Source: Alteromonas gilva (GTDB taxonomy: Bacteria > Pseudomonadota > Gammaproteobacteria > Enterobacterales > Alteromonadaceae). Taken from it: a DNA stretch of 64,000 bases. Below the pieces are notes generated by a model. The model saw only the letters and a program-made list of their open reading frames with translations, was not told where the DNA came from and searched no databases. The stretch lies in assembly GCF_028595265.1 (NCBI RefSeq), contig NZ_JAQQXP010000001.1, positions 2,480,001 to 2,544,000 of the forward strand, in the 5' to 3' direction. A program made the translations under genes and the position numbers. Shown here piece by piece: positions 34,067-43,794 of the stretch; within the stretch, counting starts at the first letter, position 1, and each line of letters begins with the position of its first letter.

Positions 34067-34531
34067 GTGGCAAAACAAGCTGTGCATATTTTTACGGATG
34101 GATCGTGTTTGGGTAATCCGGGGCCTGGTGGTTATGGTGCCATTTTACTTTACGGCAAACACCGCAAGGAAATCAGCGACGGATTTCACTTAACTACCAA
34201 TAATCGCATGGAATTGCTGGCCACCATCGAAGCGCTGAACTTACTTACCAAGCCCTGTCAGGTAGAGCTCACTACCGACAGCCAATACGTAAAAAATGGC
34301 ATTAATCAGTGGATCCATAACTGGCGCCGCAATGGTTGGCGTACCAAAGATAAAAAGCCGGTCAAAAATGCTGACTTATGGCAAGCGCTGGATGAGGCGG
34401 TAAAGACCCACGAGGTTAACTGGCATTGGGTGAAAGGTCATAGTGGCCATCCTGAGAATGAGCGTTGTGATGATCTCGCCCGTGAGGCCGCCGAAAACCC
34501 GCGTCAGGAAGACACCGGTTATAAGCCCTGA
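34067..34531 (+). CDS. rnhA: Ribonuclease HI
   Basis: Cleaves RNA in RNA-DNA hybrids, 154 residues. GTG at 34067 is chosen because AGGAG sits 6 nt upstream and the product MAKQAVHIFTDGSC then matches family length; an upstream GTG at 34034 would add 11 lysine-rich residues without a good ribosome site. Catalytic residues D11, E49 and D71 and the downstream VKGHSGHPENERCDDLA are all present. The 3' end overlaps the convergent DUF2834 gene by 13 bp. Confidence 0.96.
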   Translation: MAKQAVHIFTDGSCLGNPGPGGYGAILLYGKHRKEISDGFHLTTNNRMELLATIEALNLLTKPCQVELTTDSQYVKNGINQWIHNWRRNGWRTKDKKPVKNADLWQALDEAVKTHEVNWHWVKGHSGHPENERCDDLAREAAENPRQEDTGYKP

Positions 34532-34869
34532 GGACCGGTCTTATCCACTGATAAAAAATACAACAACAGCGGTAGTCCGCAAGATACCCCCACTAAAGTG
34601 GTACACAGTATAACGCTGAGCAGTGCCTGCATAGGTAACTCTTGACGGCACTGACACGTAAAAACGTATACAACTAATGCTGAAATTACTACATCCAGCC
34701 ACGCAAACGCACTGATTAAGTTCCCCCTCAACTGGGCCCAAAACGTGCCGGGATCAATTCCATTTTCCAGCAGCCACGCTATAAAGGGAATGAGCGGCAC
34801 AAATGCACCTAACAGCGCTAACCACAAATATGCCGTTGCATAGCGGCTATTTAATACCAAAGTGTTCAT
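34519..34869 (-). CDS. DUF2834 family inner-membrane protein
   Basis: Small membrane protein of unknown role, 116 residues with three hydrophobic helices: AYLWLALLGAFVPLIPFIAW, FAWLDVVISALVVYVFTC and LLSVILCTTLVGVSCGLPLL. The SAFAWLDVVISALVVY segment is the core of DUF2834. It overlaps the rnhA 3' end by 13 bp on the opposite strand. No catalytic residues or partners stand out. Confidence 0.72.
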   Translation of the reverse strand: MNTLVLNSRYATAYLWLALLGAFVPLIPFIAWLLENGIDPGTFWAQLRGNLISAFAWLDVVISALVVYVFTCQCRQELPMQALLSVILCTTLVGVSCGLPLLLYFLSVDKTGPQGL

Positions 34870-34905
34870 TCTAACCGCCCTTAAACAGAATCAGGTGGCC
34901 GTTGG

Positions 34906-35904
34906 CTATAACGACCAGTCAACAATGATTTTACCGCAGCTGTCATTTGCCTGTAACTGCTGGTGCGCTTGTGCCACCTCATCAACGGCATACACCCTTT
35001 CAACAGGGACCGATAATTTTCCGTCGGCAAATGCCGCCAGGCAGTCACGGCAAAAATCATCGACTAACCGGGCTTTATAATGATTATCCCGGTTCCGTAG
35101 CGTAGTACCGCGGATGCTGGCGCGTTTACCCAGTAACAAGGCCATATCCAGTTGATCAGCATAGCGACCCGCTAACATGGCCAGATACACCAGATTACCG
35201 TCCATCGCGAGTACCTTGAGATTGCGGTTAAGATAATCACCGGCCACCATATCAAGCACCATATTAACGCCGCCCGGCCACACAGACTTAAGCTCGACGG
35301 CAAAATCCTGCTCTTTATAATTAATCAACAGCTCGGCGCCAGCGGCCTTACAGACATTAAGTTTTTTAGTACTCGATGCCGTGGTAGCCGTATTTACCCC
35401 CCACAGACGACACAGTTGTAGTGCGGCGAGTCCGACCCCGCTGGCACCCGCATGGATAAGCGCACTGTCACCGGGCTTTATTTGCCCTACCCACTTAAGC
35501 GCCTGATAGGCCGTTAAGAACACTTCACTGAGTCCTGCCGCTTCCGTGTCACTGAGGTTTTCGGGGACGCCAATGAGGTGGTCGGCTTCAATTGCGACAT
35601 ATTCCGCGTAACCACCGCCGGCAACAATGGCACATACCCGCTGACCCGGCGCCCAGTTATCGACCTCTTTGCCCACGGCTTCTATAACACCGCAAACCTC
35701 CAGCCCCAGGACAGGGCTTTCGCCCCTGGGCGCCGGGTAGTGACCTGCGCGCTGCAGCAGATCGGCGCGGTTAATGCCAAATGCGCTTACCTTTACCAAC
35801 ACCTGCCGGGCGCCAGGCTCAGGTTTAGTGCCGCTAACCAGCGACAAACCGCCCTGCATGTCGCCTTCGGTATGCTCAATGTAGTGCATGGTATTATTGC
35901 TCAT
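34906..35904 (-). CDS. NAD(P)H:quinone oxidoreductase, PIG3-like zinc-free MDR
   Basis: Medium-chain dehydrogenase/reductase without the structural zinc cysteines, 332 residues from the ATG at MSNNTMHYIEH. It has the N-terminal GINRADLLQRAGHYP, the cofactor motif IHAGASGVGLAALQL and the ending NDSCGKIIVDWSL, all typical of quinone reductases of the PIG3 group. Relatives reduce quinones or protect from oxidative stress; the substrate here is unknown. The start is uncertain: ATGs at 35925, 35904 and 35889 are all possible and none has a strong ribosome site. It is divergent from rlmI. Confidence 0.85.
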   Translation of the reverse strand: MSNNTMHYIEHTEGDMQGGLSLVSGTKPEPGARQVLVKVSAFGINRADLLQRAGHYPAPRGESPVLGLEVCGVIEAVGKEVDNWAPGQRVCAIVAGGGYAEYVAIEADHLIGVPENLSDTEAAGLSEVFLTAYQALKWVGQIKPGDSALIHAGASGVGLAALQLCRLWGVNTATTASSTKKLNVCKAAGAELLINYKEQDFAVELKSVWPGGVNMVLDMVAGDYLNRNLKVLAMDGNLVYLAMLAGRYADQLDMALLLGKRASIRGTTLRNRDNHYKARLVDDFCRDCLAAFADGKLSVPVERVYAVDEVAQAHQQLQANDSCGKIIVDWSL

Positions 35905-36045
35905 AGCGTGAATAGTTTTCCTCATTGTGGTTTGTCGGGTTGAGTTTACCGGCGTGAACAATAACACATCGTGTATTTGCGCCGTGCACAGACACCGAAA
36001 AATCAGTATACTGCGCGCCAAATACGTCCAGTAAAAGTTCAGAAT

Positions 36046-37233
36046 ATGTCTGCCACAGTGATATTACAAGAAGGCCGGGAAAAGTCACTCAACCGCCAAC
36101 ACCCCTGGGTGTTTGACGGCGCCATTGCCAGTGTGGAAGGTCGCTGTCGCAGTGGCGACACCGTTGAAGTGCTCAGCAGCGAAGGCCAATGGTTAGGCCG
36201 TGGAGCCTTTTCGCCTGAATCCCAAATTCGTGTACGGATCTGGACCTTTGATAAGCAGGAAAGTATCGACAATGCCTTCTTTTGTCGACGAATTGAACAA
36301 GCATTGCAATTGCGTCAGCGCGTTATGCAGCAGGCCAAAACGAATGCCTGTCGATTAATTGCGGCCGAATCCGACGGTTTACCCGGCGTGACTATCGACT
36401 TATACGACAAGCTGGCGGTGTTGCAATTGCTCAGCGCCGGTGCCGATAAGCACCGCAGTAAAATCGTTTGGGCATTAAAAAAACTGCTGCCGGACATTGC
36501 TATCTTCGAACGCAGCGACGTCGATGTACGTGCCAAAGAAGGCTTAACCCCTCTGATCCAATCCTTACATGGCGATGTGCCCGAGGAAGTTGAAATTATC
36601 GAGCACGGCGTAAAGATCATTGTAAACCCGCACACCGGCCATAAAACGGGCTTTTATCTCGATCAGCGCGAAAATCGTTTGGCCGCGGCCCGTTATGCCG
36701 AAAATGCGCAGGTACTCAACTGTTTCAGCTATACCGGAACCTTTGCCTGCTATGCCCTGAAGGGTGGTGCACAGCATGTGACCAACGTCGACGTGTCGCA
36801 ACCCGCGCTGGACATGGCCGAACGCCATATAGCCCTGAACGGCTTTGCATCCGGGCAGTGTAACAACGTTAAAGGTGACGTGTTTGAAGTGTTACGGGAT
36901 TATCATTCCCGCCAACAGCAGTTTGATATGGTGATCCTCGATCCGCCTAAGTTTGTAGACAGCAAAGCCTCACTGAAACGGGCGAGTCGCGGCTATAAAG
37001 ATATTAATATGTATGGGATCCACGCCGTCAGGCCTGGGGGTATTCTCCTCACCTTCAGTTGTTCTGGTTTAATGGCACAATCATTGTTTCAAAAGATCGT
37101 GGCCGATGCGGCGCTGGATGCCGGGCGACGGGTGCAAATACTGGAATACTTATCGCAGGCGCCGGATCATCCGATTGGCCTGAATTATCCTGAGGGGCAT
37201 TATCTGAAAGGCATGGTCTGTCAGGTACTGTAA
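36046..37233 (+). CDS. rlmI: 23S rRNA m5C1962 methyltransferase RlmI-type
   Basis: S-adenosylmethionine-dependent RNA methyltransferase, 395 residues from the ATG at MSATVILQEG; a 25-codon upstream extension is ignored. An N-terminal PUA domain (about 1-75, REKSLNRQHPWVFDGAI) precedes the EEHVRP-like region (HTGHKTGFYLDQRENR), the SAM site VLNCFSYTGTFACYALKGGA, and the catalytic motif DPPKFVDSK, with cysteine in LTFSCSGLM. This layout fits RlmI (YccW). Position on the rRNA is taken from the family. Confidence 0.9.
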   Translation: MSATVILQEGREKSLNRQHPWVFDGAIASVEGRCRSGDTVEVLSSEGQWLGRGAFSPESQIRVRIWTFDKQESIDNAFFCRRIEQALQLRQRVMQQAKTNACRLIAAESDGLPGVTIDLYDKLAVLQLLSAGADKHRSKIVWALKKLLPDIAIFERSDVDVRAKEGLTPLIQSLHGDVPEEVEIIEHGVKIIVNPHTGHKTGFYLDQRENRLAAARYAENAQVLNCFSYTGTFACYALKGGAQHVTNVDVSQPALDMAERHIALNGFASGQCNNVKGDVFEVLRDYHSRQQQFDMVILDPPKFVDSKASLKRASRGYKDINMYGIHAVRPGGILLTFSCSGLMAQSLFQKIVADAALDAGRRVQILEYLSQAPDHPIGLNYPEGHYLKGMVCQVL

Positions 37234-37323
37234 AGTAACCTTGCGTTAAACCTGCTGTCGCGCTTCATGAACTTTGATTAGCGTGTTTTTATGACACAAA
37301 CGCACCAACGAATGTTAAACAGC

Positions 37324-37356
37324 TAAACACCCGCCGCCTGACCTGGCAGCGGGTGC
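37324..37356. other. Stem-loop between convergent rlmI and PilZ genes
   Basis: CACCCGC (37328-37334) pairs with GCGGGTG (37349-37355), extended by GCC/GGC after one mismatch, loop TGACCT. No T run; a possible terminator of either gene. Confidence 0.4.
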
Positions 37357-37367
37357 ACAGTATTCAA

Positions 37368-37670
37368 CTATTTCATTTCGGAAATTTCTACCCCAACCAC
37401 ACAGCTGCTATCTGATTCCGGCTCACAACGAACCACTTTTGCCACCGCTGAAAGCGAAGGTATTTGCGAGCTTGTAGAGTCAATGCTTACGCTAACTTCG
37501 GTACCAATTTCAATCGAAGGTTCGTCGACTTCCAGGGACATTCCTGTGGCGCTGATATCCTTACAAACAGCCTGTAATGTGCGGCTCGACTCATCATCAA
37601 TTATTTGCAACTGACAGGGAGAATTCACCATCATCCTGAAAAAATTACGCTTGTCATCGTATCCCAACAT
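37368..37670 (-). CDS. Single-domain PilZ protein
   Basis: 100-residue PilZ-type beta-barrel protein, the usual c-di-GMP receptor fold. It starts MLGYDDKRNFFRMMVNSPCQLQII, resembling the RxxxR region (here KRNFFRM) and ends with a DISATGMSLEVDE segment, the D/N-x-S-x-x-G motif of the ligand site. The first arginine motif is K-R-N-F-F-R, so binding is plausible but not certain. No adjacent type IV pilus or cellulose gene points to a target. Confidence 0.82.
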   Translation of the reverse strand: MLGYDDKRNFFRMMVNSPCQLQIIDDESSRTLQAVCKDISATGMSLEVDEPSIEIGTEVSVSIDSTSSQIPSLSAVAKVVRCEPESDSSCVVGVEISEMK

Positions 37671-37794
37671 TCACTCTTCTCCTCTCACCTCAACTACGAT
37701 TGTGCGGGCAGTGACCACCCTACTACTTTAAAGGTTATAGGGCGACATCCCGTCGTTGTCAATGTTATTTGCGGTGAGTGCAAAGCTAAACGTT

Positions 37795-37820
37795 AAAAAA
37801 TCGTAAAATACGATGACTTT
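37795..37820 (-). terminator. Terminator after hrpA
   Basis: On the minus strand ATCGTA-TTT-TACGAT (37814-37800) is followed by TTTTTAACG, a short intrinsic terminator about 60 nt after the hrpA stop. Confidence 0.55.
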
Positions 37821-37874
37821 TTAAATTGTTACACGAAAATTATTGAAGACTTATCCTCGTCACCTCTTCGCCCG

Positions 37875-40800
37875 TTAAAAGGCCTCTAACACATTCATAA
37901 TGCGTTTAACCGATATCGGGTAGGCAGTACCAAGCTGTTGTGCAAACAGGGAAACCCGCAATTCTTCAATCATCCAGCGAACATCCTCGAGTTCACCAGG
38001 AATTTTGTCTGCATGGTATTTGTTGCTGGCAGCAGCCAGCGCTTGTTCAGCTTTGTCGATAGTCAGTTGCTGTAAGCGATCACGATTGGCATCCACCGGC
38101 AGTTTTTCGAGGCGTCGCGCCAAAGCCTTAAGGTATCGATTCCAGTCAGTGAGCCGGGCATAACCAATGTCCGCAACAAAACCGGGATAAACCAGTGACG
38201 ACAGGTGTTGTTTGATATGGTTCAGTCCCGCTACCATCTCCAGTGAGACCTGGCCTTTCATTTTTTTCTGACACTGGTGGGCCAGCGTCAGGCCAGTTTC
38301 CACCTGCTGGGCAATGACCAGTACCGAGTCATTGATATTGGCTCTGACATGGTCCAGACACGCTTCAAAACTGGCTTTGTCGCGTACCACGATACCCGAT
38401 TGCTGCTGAAATTCACGGCTCAGGGCATCGGTACCGGCCACAATGCAATCGTCGATCAGTGCCTTAATCTGCCCGAAAGGGTTAAAGTACAATCCCAGTT
38501 TAGCCTTATTGGGGAGCTTTTTTTCAAGGTAGCTGACCGGTGACGGCATACTCAGCATCAACAAGCGGTTAAGCCCCTGCTGATGCAACTGCTCTGCCTT
38601 GTGTTGCTCTGATACCAGTTCGATGTCTACCCGACCATTATGAAGCACCAGCGCCGGATACGCCTGCACCTCAAAACCGCCGTGCTTTTGGGTAAAGTGA
38701 GCGGGTAATGTGTCAAAGTCCCACTCGGTAATGTTCTTACGTTCCAGCTCTGGTGTTGCCGCCTGTTCGAAGGTTTCTTTTACCCGGCCCTGCAACTGCT
38801 GTTTAAGTAGCGCCAGATCGTCTCCCCGTGCCAGTACCTTGTTGTCCGCATCAACCACTGCAAAGTGCATAATCAGATGGCGCTCAACCTGCTCTAATTG
38901 CCAGTCTTCTGGTTCCACTTTAACGCCGGTCATACGCAGCAATTTGGTGGTTAGTGCATCGAGTAATTTAACCGGCTTGCCTGATTTTTCGTCTGTACTT
39001 TGCATATCAGCCAGGCTTGCCTGGGCATAGTTAGGCGCCGGCACAAAATTACGTCGCAGACGTTTGGGCAAACTCTTAATTAGCTGCACGACCAGTTCTT
39101 CGCGTAACCCCGGTACCTGCCAGTCAAACCCCTCCTGCACTACCTGATTCAGCAGCGGCAGTGGAATATTAACGGTAACTCCGTCATCCTCGGCATTCGG
39201 CTCAAAGTGATAGGTCAGAGGCAGTTTGATGTTGCCCTGCTGCCAGACGTCAGGAAAGGCGTTGGCCGCCGACGTACCCGGCTGCTCCTTAAATACATCA
39301 GCCTCGGTTAAGCGTAAAAACTCCGTGCCCGGCTGACGTTTCAGCCACTTCTTAAACGCCGCATCATTATTGACTTCCTGGGGAATTTTTTGAGCGTAAA
39401 AGTCCACCAGCACTTGCTCGTCGACCATCAAATCGCGACGACGGGTTTTTTGCTCCCAGTCGTCAGCCAGATCAAGTAATGCCTGATTGTCTTCTAAAAA
39501 ATCATGGCGGAGTTTGGTTTCGCCATTGACCAACGCTTCACGAATAAACAACTGATGACAGACCGACGGATCAATTTTGCTGTAGCTAACATGGCGCTGG
39601 GCAACGATTGGCAAACCAAACAAGGTGACACTTTCGCTGGCCATAACCGCACCGCGTTTTTTTGACCAGTGCGGTTCAGCATAGCTGCGCTTCACCAAAT
39701 GCTCCGCCAGAGGCTCCAGCCACTGAGGATCTATTTTCGCGACCATCCGGCCAAATAGTTTAGAGGTTTCCACTAATTCTGCGGCAATCACCCATTTGGG
39801 ATTCGCTTTTGCCAGCCCCGACCCCGGGAATATCATAAACCGGGTATTGCGCGCGCCCAGGTATTCACGGTCTTTGTCTTTCATCCCCACATGCGACAAC
39901 AAGCCAGTGCACATGGCCTGATGAATGGCCTGGTAATCGGCGGGTTGACTGGTAATTCGCAGATCTATTTCAGCCACTGACTTTCGCAGTTGGCTGACAA
40001 TGTCCTGCCACTCGCGCATGCGCAGATAATTAATGAAATAGCTGTGGCACCATTTACGCAACTGACTGTTGGACAGCAATTTTTGCTGCTCCTTAAAGGC
40101 CTGCCACAAATTCCACAGGGCAATAAAGTCAGACTCTTTGTCGGCAAATTCGCTGTGCTTTTCATCGGCCTGACTGCGTTTATCCTGCGGGCGCTCGCGG
40201 GGATCCTGAATGGACAGTCCGGCCGCAATCACCATCACTTCCATCAGTGCGTTATGTTCACCCGCGGCCACCACCATCCGCGCATAGCGTGGATCTACCG
40301 GTAAACGGGAAATCATGCGGCCAATTTTGGTTAACGAGATCCGTCCTTTATGACGAGAGATGGCTTCGATTTCTTCGAGTAATCGAAATCCGTCGTTAAT
40401 CTGGCGGCTATCCGGAGGCTGCACAAAATCAAACTGATTAATATCACCCAGGCCCAGACTGGCCATTTGCAAAATCACCGAGGCTAAGTTGGTACGCAAT
40501 ATTTCAGGATCAGTAAATGCCGGGCGCGAGTCGTAGTCTGCTTCGGCGTACAAACGTATACAAATCCCTTCAGACACCCGGCCACAGCGCCCTGCCCGCT
40601 GGTTCGCGGACGCCTGTGAAATTGGCTCAATAGGCAAACGCTGCACCTTGCTGCGCGCACTGTAACGGGATATCCGCGCGGTACCCGGATCAATAACATA
40701 TTTAATACCGGGCACGGTAAGTGAGGTTTCGGCCACGTTGGTGGACAATACAATGCGGCGCCCGCTGTGCGACTGAAAAATACGCTGCTGCTCAGAAGCC

Positions 40801-41771
40801 GACAACCGGGCATAAAGCGGGATCACTTCGGTATGCCGGTATTGCTGGCGGTTCAGCGCATCCTGGGTATCACGAATTTCCCGTTCGCCGCTTAAAAACA
40901 CTAAGATATCGCCGGGAGGTTCGCGCATGAGTTCATCCACTGCGTGAATGATTCGTTCTACCTGATCAGCATCGTCTTCACGCTCTTGTGGGTCGTGGTA
41001 GCGTATTTCCACCGGAAACGTCCGACCGCTGACTTCAATAATCGGCGCATCATTGAAATAACGCGAAAAACGCTCCGGATCGATAGTCGCTGAGGTAATG
41101 ATCACTTTCAGCTCGGGGCGTTTTACCAGTAGCTGTTTGAGGTAACCAATGAGGAAATCGATATTGAGACTGCGCTCATGGGCCTCATCAATAATTATGG
41201 TATCGTATTCATTTAAGAAACGGTCCTGCTGCATCTCGGCTAACAGCATACCGTCGGTCATCAGTTTCACCAGGCTATTGTCACTCACCTGGTCGGAGAA
41301 ACGAATTTTAAAGCCGACTAAATCGCCAATTGTGGTTCCCAGCTCGTCGGCAATGCGGTTAGCCACACTGCGTGCCGCCAGACGTCGTGGTTGGGTGTGA
41401 GCAATAGTGCCAGCCTGACCGCGCCCCAGTTCCAGACAAATTTTAGGAATTTGGGTGGTTTTACCGGAACCGGTTTCGCCGGCAATGATCACCACCTGAT
41501 TATCGGCAATCGCCTGCTTAATATCGTCTTTACGGTCACTGACCGGTAACGGCGGATATTCAATAGCAGGCACAGACGCCGCTCGTGCTTCGCAGCGCTG
41601 TATCGACGCATTAATGCGTTCGACAATCCTGGCCAGCAGCTGCTGGTTTTGCTCGTCACTGAGATCAGCGTGCTTTAAGCGCTGTATTTGGCGACGCAGT
41701 GGGAACCTGTCTTTTATCAGGCACTGTGATAACTGACTGAGCAGCGCGCTAAGTGGCGAAGGTTTGGGCAT
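37875..41771 (-). CDS. hrpA: ATP-dependent RNA helicase HrpA
   Basis: DEAH/RHA helicase of 1298 residues, normal for HrpA (about 1300). Walker A GETGSGKT at 98-105, DEAH at 195-198, SAT in VIITSATID, and QRAGRCGR (motif VI) are complete. A helicase-associated and OB-fold region and a long C-terminal domain of unknown role follow (DUF3418). In E. coli HrpA resolves stalled ribosomes and acts in mRNA processing. It is a single-gene unit ended by the hairpin at 37795-37820. Confidence 0.96.
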   Translation of the reverse strand: MPKPSPLSALLSQLSQCLIKDRFPLRRQIQRLKHADLSDEQNQQLLARIVERINASIQRCEARAASVPAIEYPPLPVSDRKDDIKQAIADNQVVIIAGETGSGKTTQIPKICLELGRGQAGTIAHTQPRRLAARSVANRIADELGTTIGDLVGFKIRFSDQVSDNSLVKLMTDGMLLAEMQQDRFLNEYDTIIIDEAHERSLNIDFLIGYLKQLLVKRPELKVIITSATIDPERFSRYFNDAPIIEVSGRTFPVEIRYHDPQEREDDADQVERIIHAVDELMREPPGDILVFLSGEREIRDTQDALNRQQYRHTEVIPLYARLSASEQQRIFQSHSGRRIVLSTNVAETSLTVPGIKYVIDPGTARISRYSARSKVQRLPIEPISQASANQRAGRCGRVSEGICIRLYAEADYDSRPAFTDPEILRTNLASVILQMASLGLGDINQFDFVQPPDSRQINDGFRLLEEIEAISRHKGRISLTKIGRMISRLPVDPRYARMVVAAGEHNALMEVMVIAAGLSIQDPRERPQDKRSQADEKHSEFADKESDFIALWNLWQAFKEQQKLLSNSQLRKWCHSYFINYLRMREWQDIVSQLRKSVAEIDLRITSQPADYQAIHQAMCTGLLSHVGMKDKDREYLGARNTRFMIFPGSGLAKANPKWVIAAELVETSKLFGRMVAKIDPQWLEPLAEHLVKRSYAEPHWSKKRGAVMASESVTLFGLPIVAQRHVSYSKIDPSVCHQLFIREALVNGETKLRHDFLEDNQALLDLADDWEQKTRRRDLMVDEQVLVDFYAQKIPQEVNNDAAFKKWLKRQPGTEFLRLTEADVFKEQPGTSAANAFPDVWQQGNIKLPLTYHFEPNAEDDGVTVNIPLPLLNQVVQEGFDWQVPGLREELVVQLIKSLPKRLRRNFVPAPNYAQASLADMQSTDEKSGKPVKLLDALTTKLLRMTGVKVEPEDWQLEQVERHLIMHFAVVDADNKVLARGDDLALLKQQLQGRVKETFEQAATPELERKNITEWDFDTLPAHFTQKHGGFEVQAYPALVLHNGRVDIELVSEQHKAEQLHQQGLNRLLMLSMPSPVSYLEKKLPNKAKLGLYFNPFGQIKALIDDCIVAGTDALSREFQQQSGIVVRDKASFEACLDHVRANINDSVLVIAQQVETGLTLAHQCQKKMKGQVSLEMVAGLNHIKQHLSSLVYPGFVADIGYARLTDWNRYLKALARRLEKLPVDANRDRLQQLTIDKAEQALAAASNKYHADKIPGELEDVRWMIEELRVSLFAQQLGTAYPISVKRIMNVLEAF

Positions 41772-41997
41772 AATGAGGTAATAGACATCCGGTTACAGCA
41801 AAGACGCGATCCTAGAAGAACCGCACACAGATTTCCAGTCACATTATCGCGTTTTACCGTTACTTTACACGAAAGCAAGCCATATACTGAAACACAGGGC
41901 ATTGACACAGACTTACAGCGATTGCTTAGTATACGCTATTTAGCAAGAGCGTATATCCACTACCTATGCTGTATTCGGCTGGCTGTGGCTATTTACA

Positions 41998-42417
41998 TCA
42001 GGCTGATTTCGGGTATTCAGCGCGCAGATGCTTGTCGATGGCATCAAGGATTTGCGTACGGGTGATAGCGCCTACCAGCTTATTGTCGGCATCGACGACA
42101 GGATAAACTTTCGGCTTTTCCCTTAGCAGCTTTTCGGCCACTTCAAGAATCGACATACCCGGCGTTACAGTTAGTACCGGCGACTGCATAATCTCGCCTA
42201 CCCGACAGATCTGCTCCCGGTAATAGGTTGACTCTACCATCGCCTTAATACAATCCTGCTCAGACAAAAAGCCACACAGAACACCGTTACTATCCAACAC
42301 CGGGCCACCGGATTGATTGTGATATAGCAGCATTTCTACTGCCTCAGCAACCGACATTTTCTCGGTTAGCCTGACCGGATGCAGGCTCATGTATTTACTT
42401 ACCAGCAACGATTCCAT
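41998..42417 (-). CDS. Tandem CBS-domain protein
   Basis: 139 residues with two CBS motifs (about 8-62 and 72-130): SLHPVRLTEKMSVAEAVEML and MQSPVLTVTPGMSILEVAEK. CBS pairs usually bind adenosyl nucleotides and sense energy or redox state. There is no fused catalytic domain, so it probably regulates another protein. The ATG at 42417 has AGGAGG 4 nt upstream and is preferred over 42453. It lies between hrpA and an isoaspartyl peptidase and appears monocistronic. Confidence 0.85.
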   Translation of the reverse strand: MESLLVSKYMSLHPVRLTEKMSVAEAVEMLLYHNQSGGPVLDSNGVLCGFLSEQDCIKAMVESTYYREQICRVGEIMQSPVLTVTPGMSILEVAEKLLREKPKVYPVVDADNKLVGAITRTQILDAIDKHLRAEYPKSA

Positions 42418-42585
42418 AACTCCTCCTTCTATGGCGCTCAGCTCGTTGAGCATGTTGCCATATCATTGTTATTATTCAGAGGCCGTTGCGCACTGCAGAC
42501 TTGGATTGGCCTCTATTGTAAGCCTAGTTCAGAATCTGCAGAACATTAACTTTTTATTTACTAAATGATGGCACTGAAACGAGGA

Positions 42586-43641
42586 TCAATCCGCAGCATC
42601 TTTTTGGTCACTCCAGTCCTTATAAATACCAACTTTAATGTTGCCGTCGGTATCAATTTGCGCCCGGTACATGCCCGCTGAGTTAAACACCGCAGCAATA
42701 TTGCCGTCATGATCGACCGCAATAATGCCACCATCACCGCCGGCCTTTACCAGAACGTCATTTATCACGGTATTGGCCGCGTCATCGAGGCTGACATTCT
42801 GGTATTTCATACGCGAACAGATATCGGCGGCCACATGATACCGAATAAAATACTCGCCATGCCCCGTTGCCGATACCGCGCAACTGTCATTGTCAGCCCA
42901 GGTTCCGGCGCCAATCACAGGTGCATCACCAATCCGGCCAAAACGCTTGGCAGTCATGCCACCGGTAGATGTGCCCGCCACCAGGTTACCGTCTTTATCA
43001 CGCACCACGGCACCCACGGTACCAAAGCGTTCGTTGCCCTGCTGACCGCCATGAGTAATGCCTGCCTGCAAAATACGCGCTTTTGCTTTGAGCAATGACT
43101 CATAGCGGCGTTCTGTGTTAAACAGGCTGTTATCAACCGGCTCCATACCGCGTGATTCAGCAAAGGCTTCTGCGCCAGCTCCGCTTAACATCACGTGCGG
43201 CGAATGCTCCATCACCGCTAGCGCCGCATCGATAGGACTGAGGATGGTTTTTACGCCAGCCACTGCGCCGGCATTACGTGAACCGCCGTGCATAATCGAC
43301 GCATCGAGTTCGTGTTCGCCGTCAAAGGTGTAAACCGCGCCGATACCGGCATTAAATAACGGCGACTGTTCCAGTACTTTAATGGTTTCGACCACTGCCA
43401 CTTCGCCCTTCACGCCGCTTTGCAATAACGAATAGCCTTTGGTGACTGCTTCTGTCAGTTTGGCAAGGTAAGCCTGTTCCCGTTCCGGGGTCATGTTTTT
43501 CTTTAAAATTGTGCCGGCACCACCATGTATAACGATGGCCACATCGGCAGCAATAACCGGTAAGGTCAATCCGCCAATACAGAGGCAAGCAACACGCAGT
43601 ACGCTGCTGATCTTACCGGTGAGTTTTGGTTTTGCCATCAT
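42586..43641 (-). CDS. Isoaspartyl peptidase/L-asparaginase (Ntn hydrolase)
   Basis: Periplasmic plant-type asparaginase family protein, 351 residues, probably self-cleaving before T208 in NERFGTVGAVVRDKDGN, the new N-terminal nucleophile. A signal peptide is present (VLRVACLCIGGLTLPVIAA). It splits beta-aspartyl dipeptides and asparagine. The GTSTGGMTAKRFGRIGD segment is the conserved active-site loop. Two adjacent ATG codons open the frame, with GAGGA upstream. It is followed toward lower coordinates by the CBS gene after 168 bp. Confidence 0.92.
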   Translation of the reverse strand: MMAKPKLTGKISSVLRVACLCIGGLTLPVIAADVAIVIHGGAGTILKKNMTPEREQAYLAKLTEAVTKGYSLLQSGVKGEVAVVETIKVLEQSPLFNAGIGAVYTFDGEHELDASIMHGGSRNAGAVAGVKTILSPIDAALAVMEHSPHVMLSGAGAEAFAESRGMEPVDNSLFNTERRYESLLKAKARILQAGITHGGQQGNERFGTVGAVVRDKDGNLVAGTSTGGMTAKRFGRIGDAPVIGAGTWADNDSCAVSATGHGEYFIRYHVAADICSRMKYQNVSLDDAANTVINDVLVKAGGDGGIIAVDHDGNIAAVFNSAGMYRAQIDTDGNIKVGIYKDWSDQKDAAD

Positions 43642-43794
43642 ATTGTTATCCTCTGCTAGCAGTAAAAATCAGAATTCGTAATCTTACTGTACTGGCTTGG
43701 CGTATCACATGCCAGGATCTGCTGTGCTGTGGCGCACAAACTTTAAAGTGCACATTCGACACTAAAGTTAAAAATCAAGTTTGGTATGTGAACC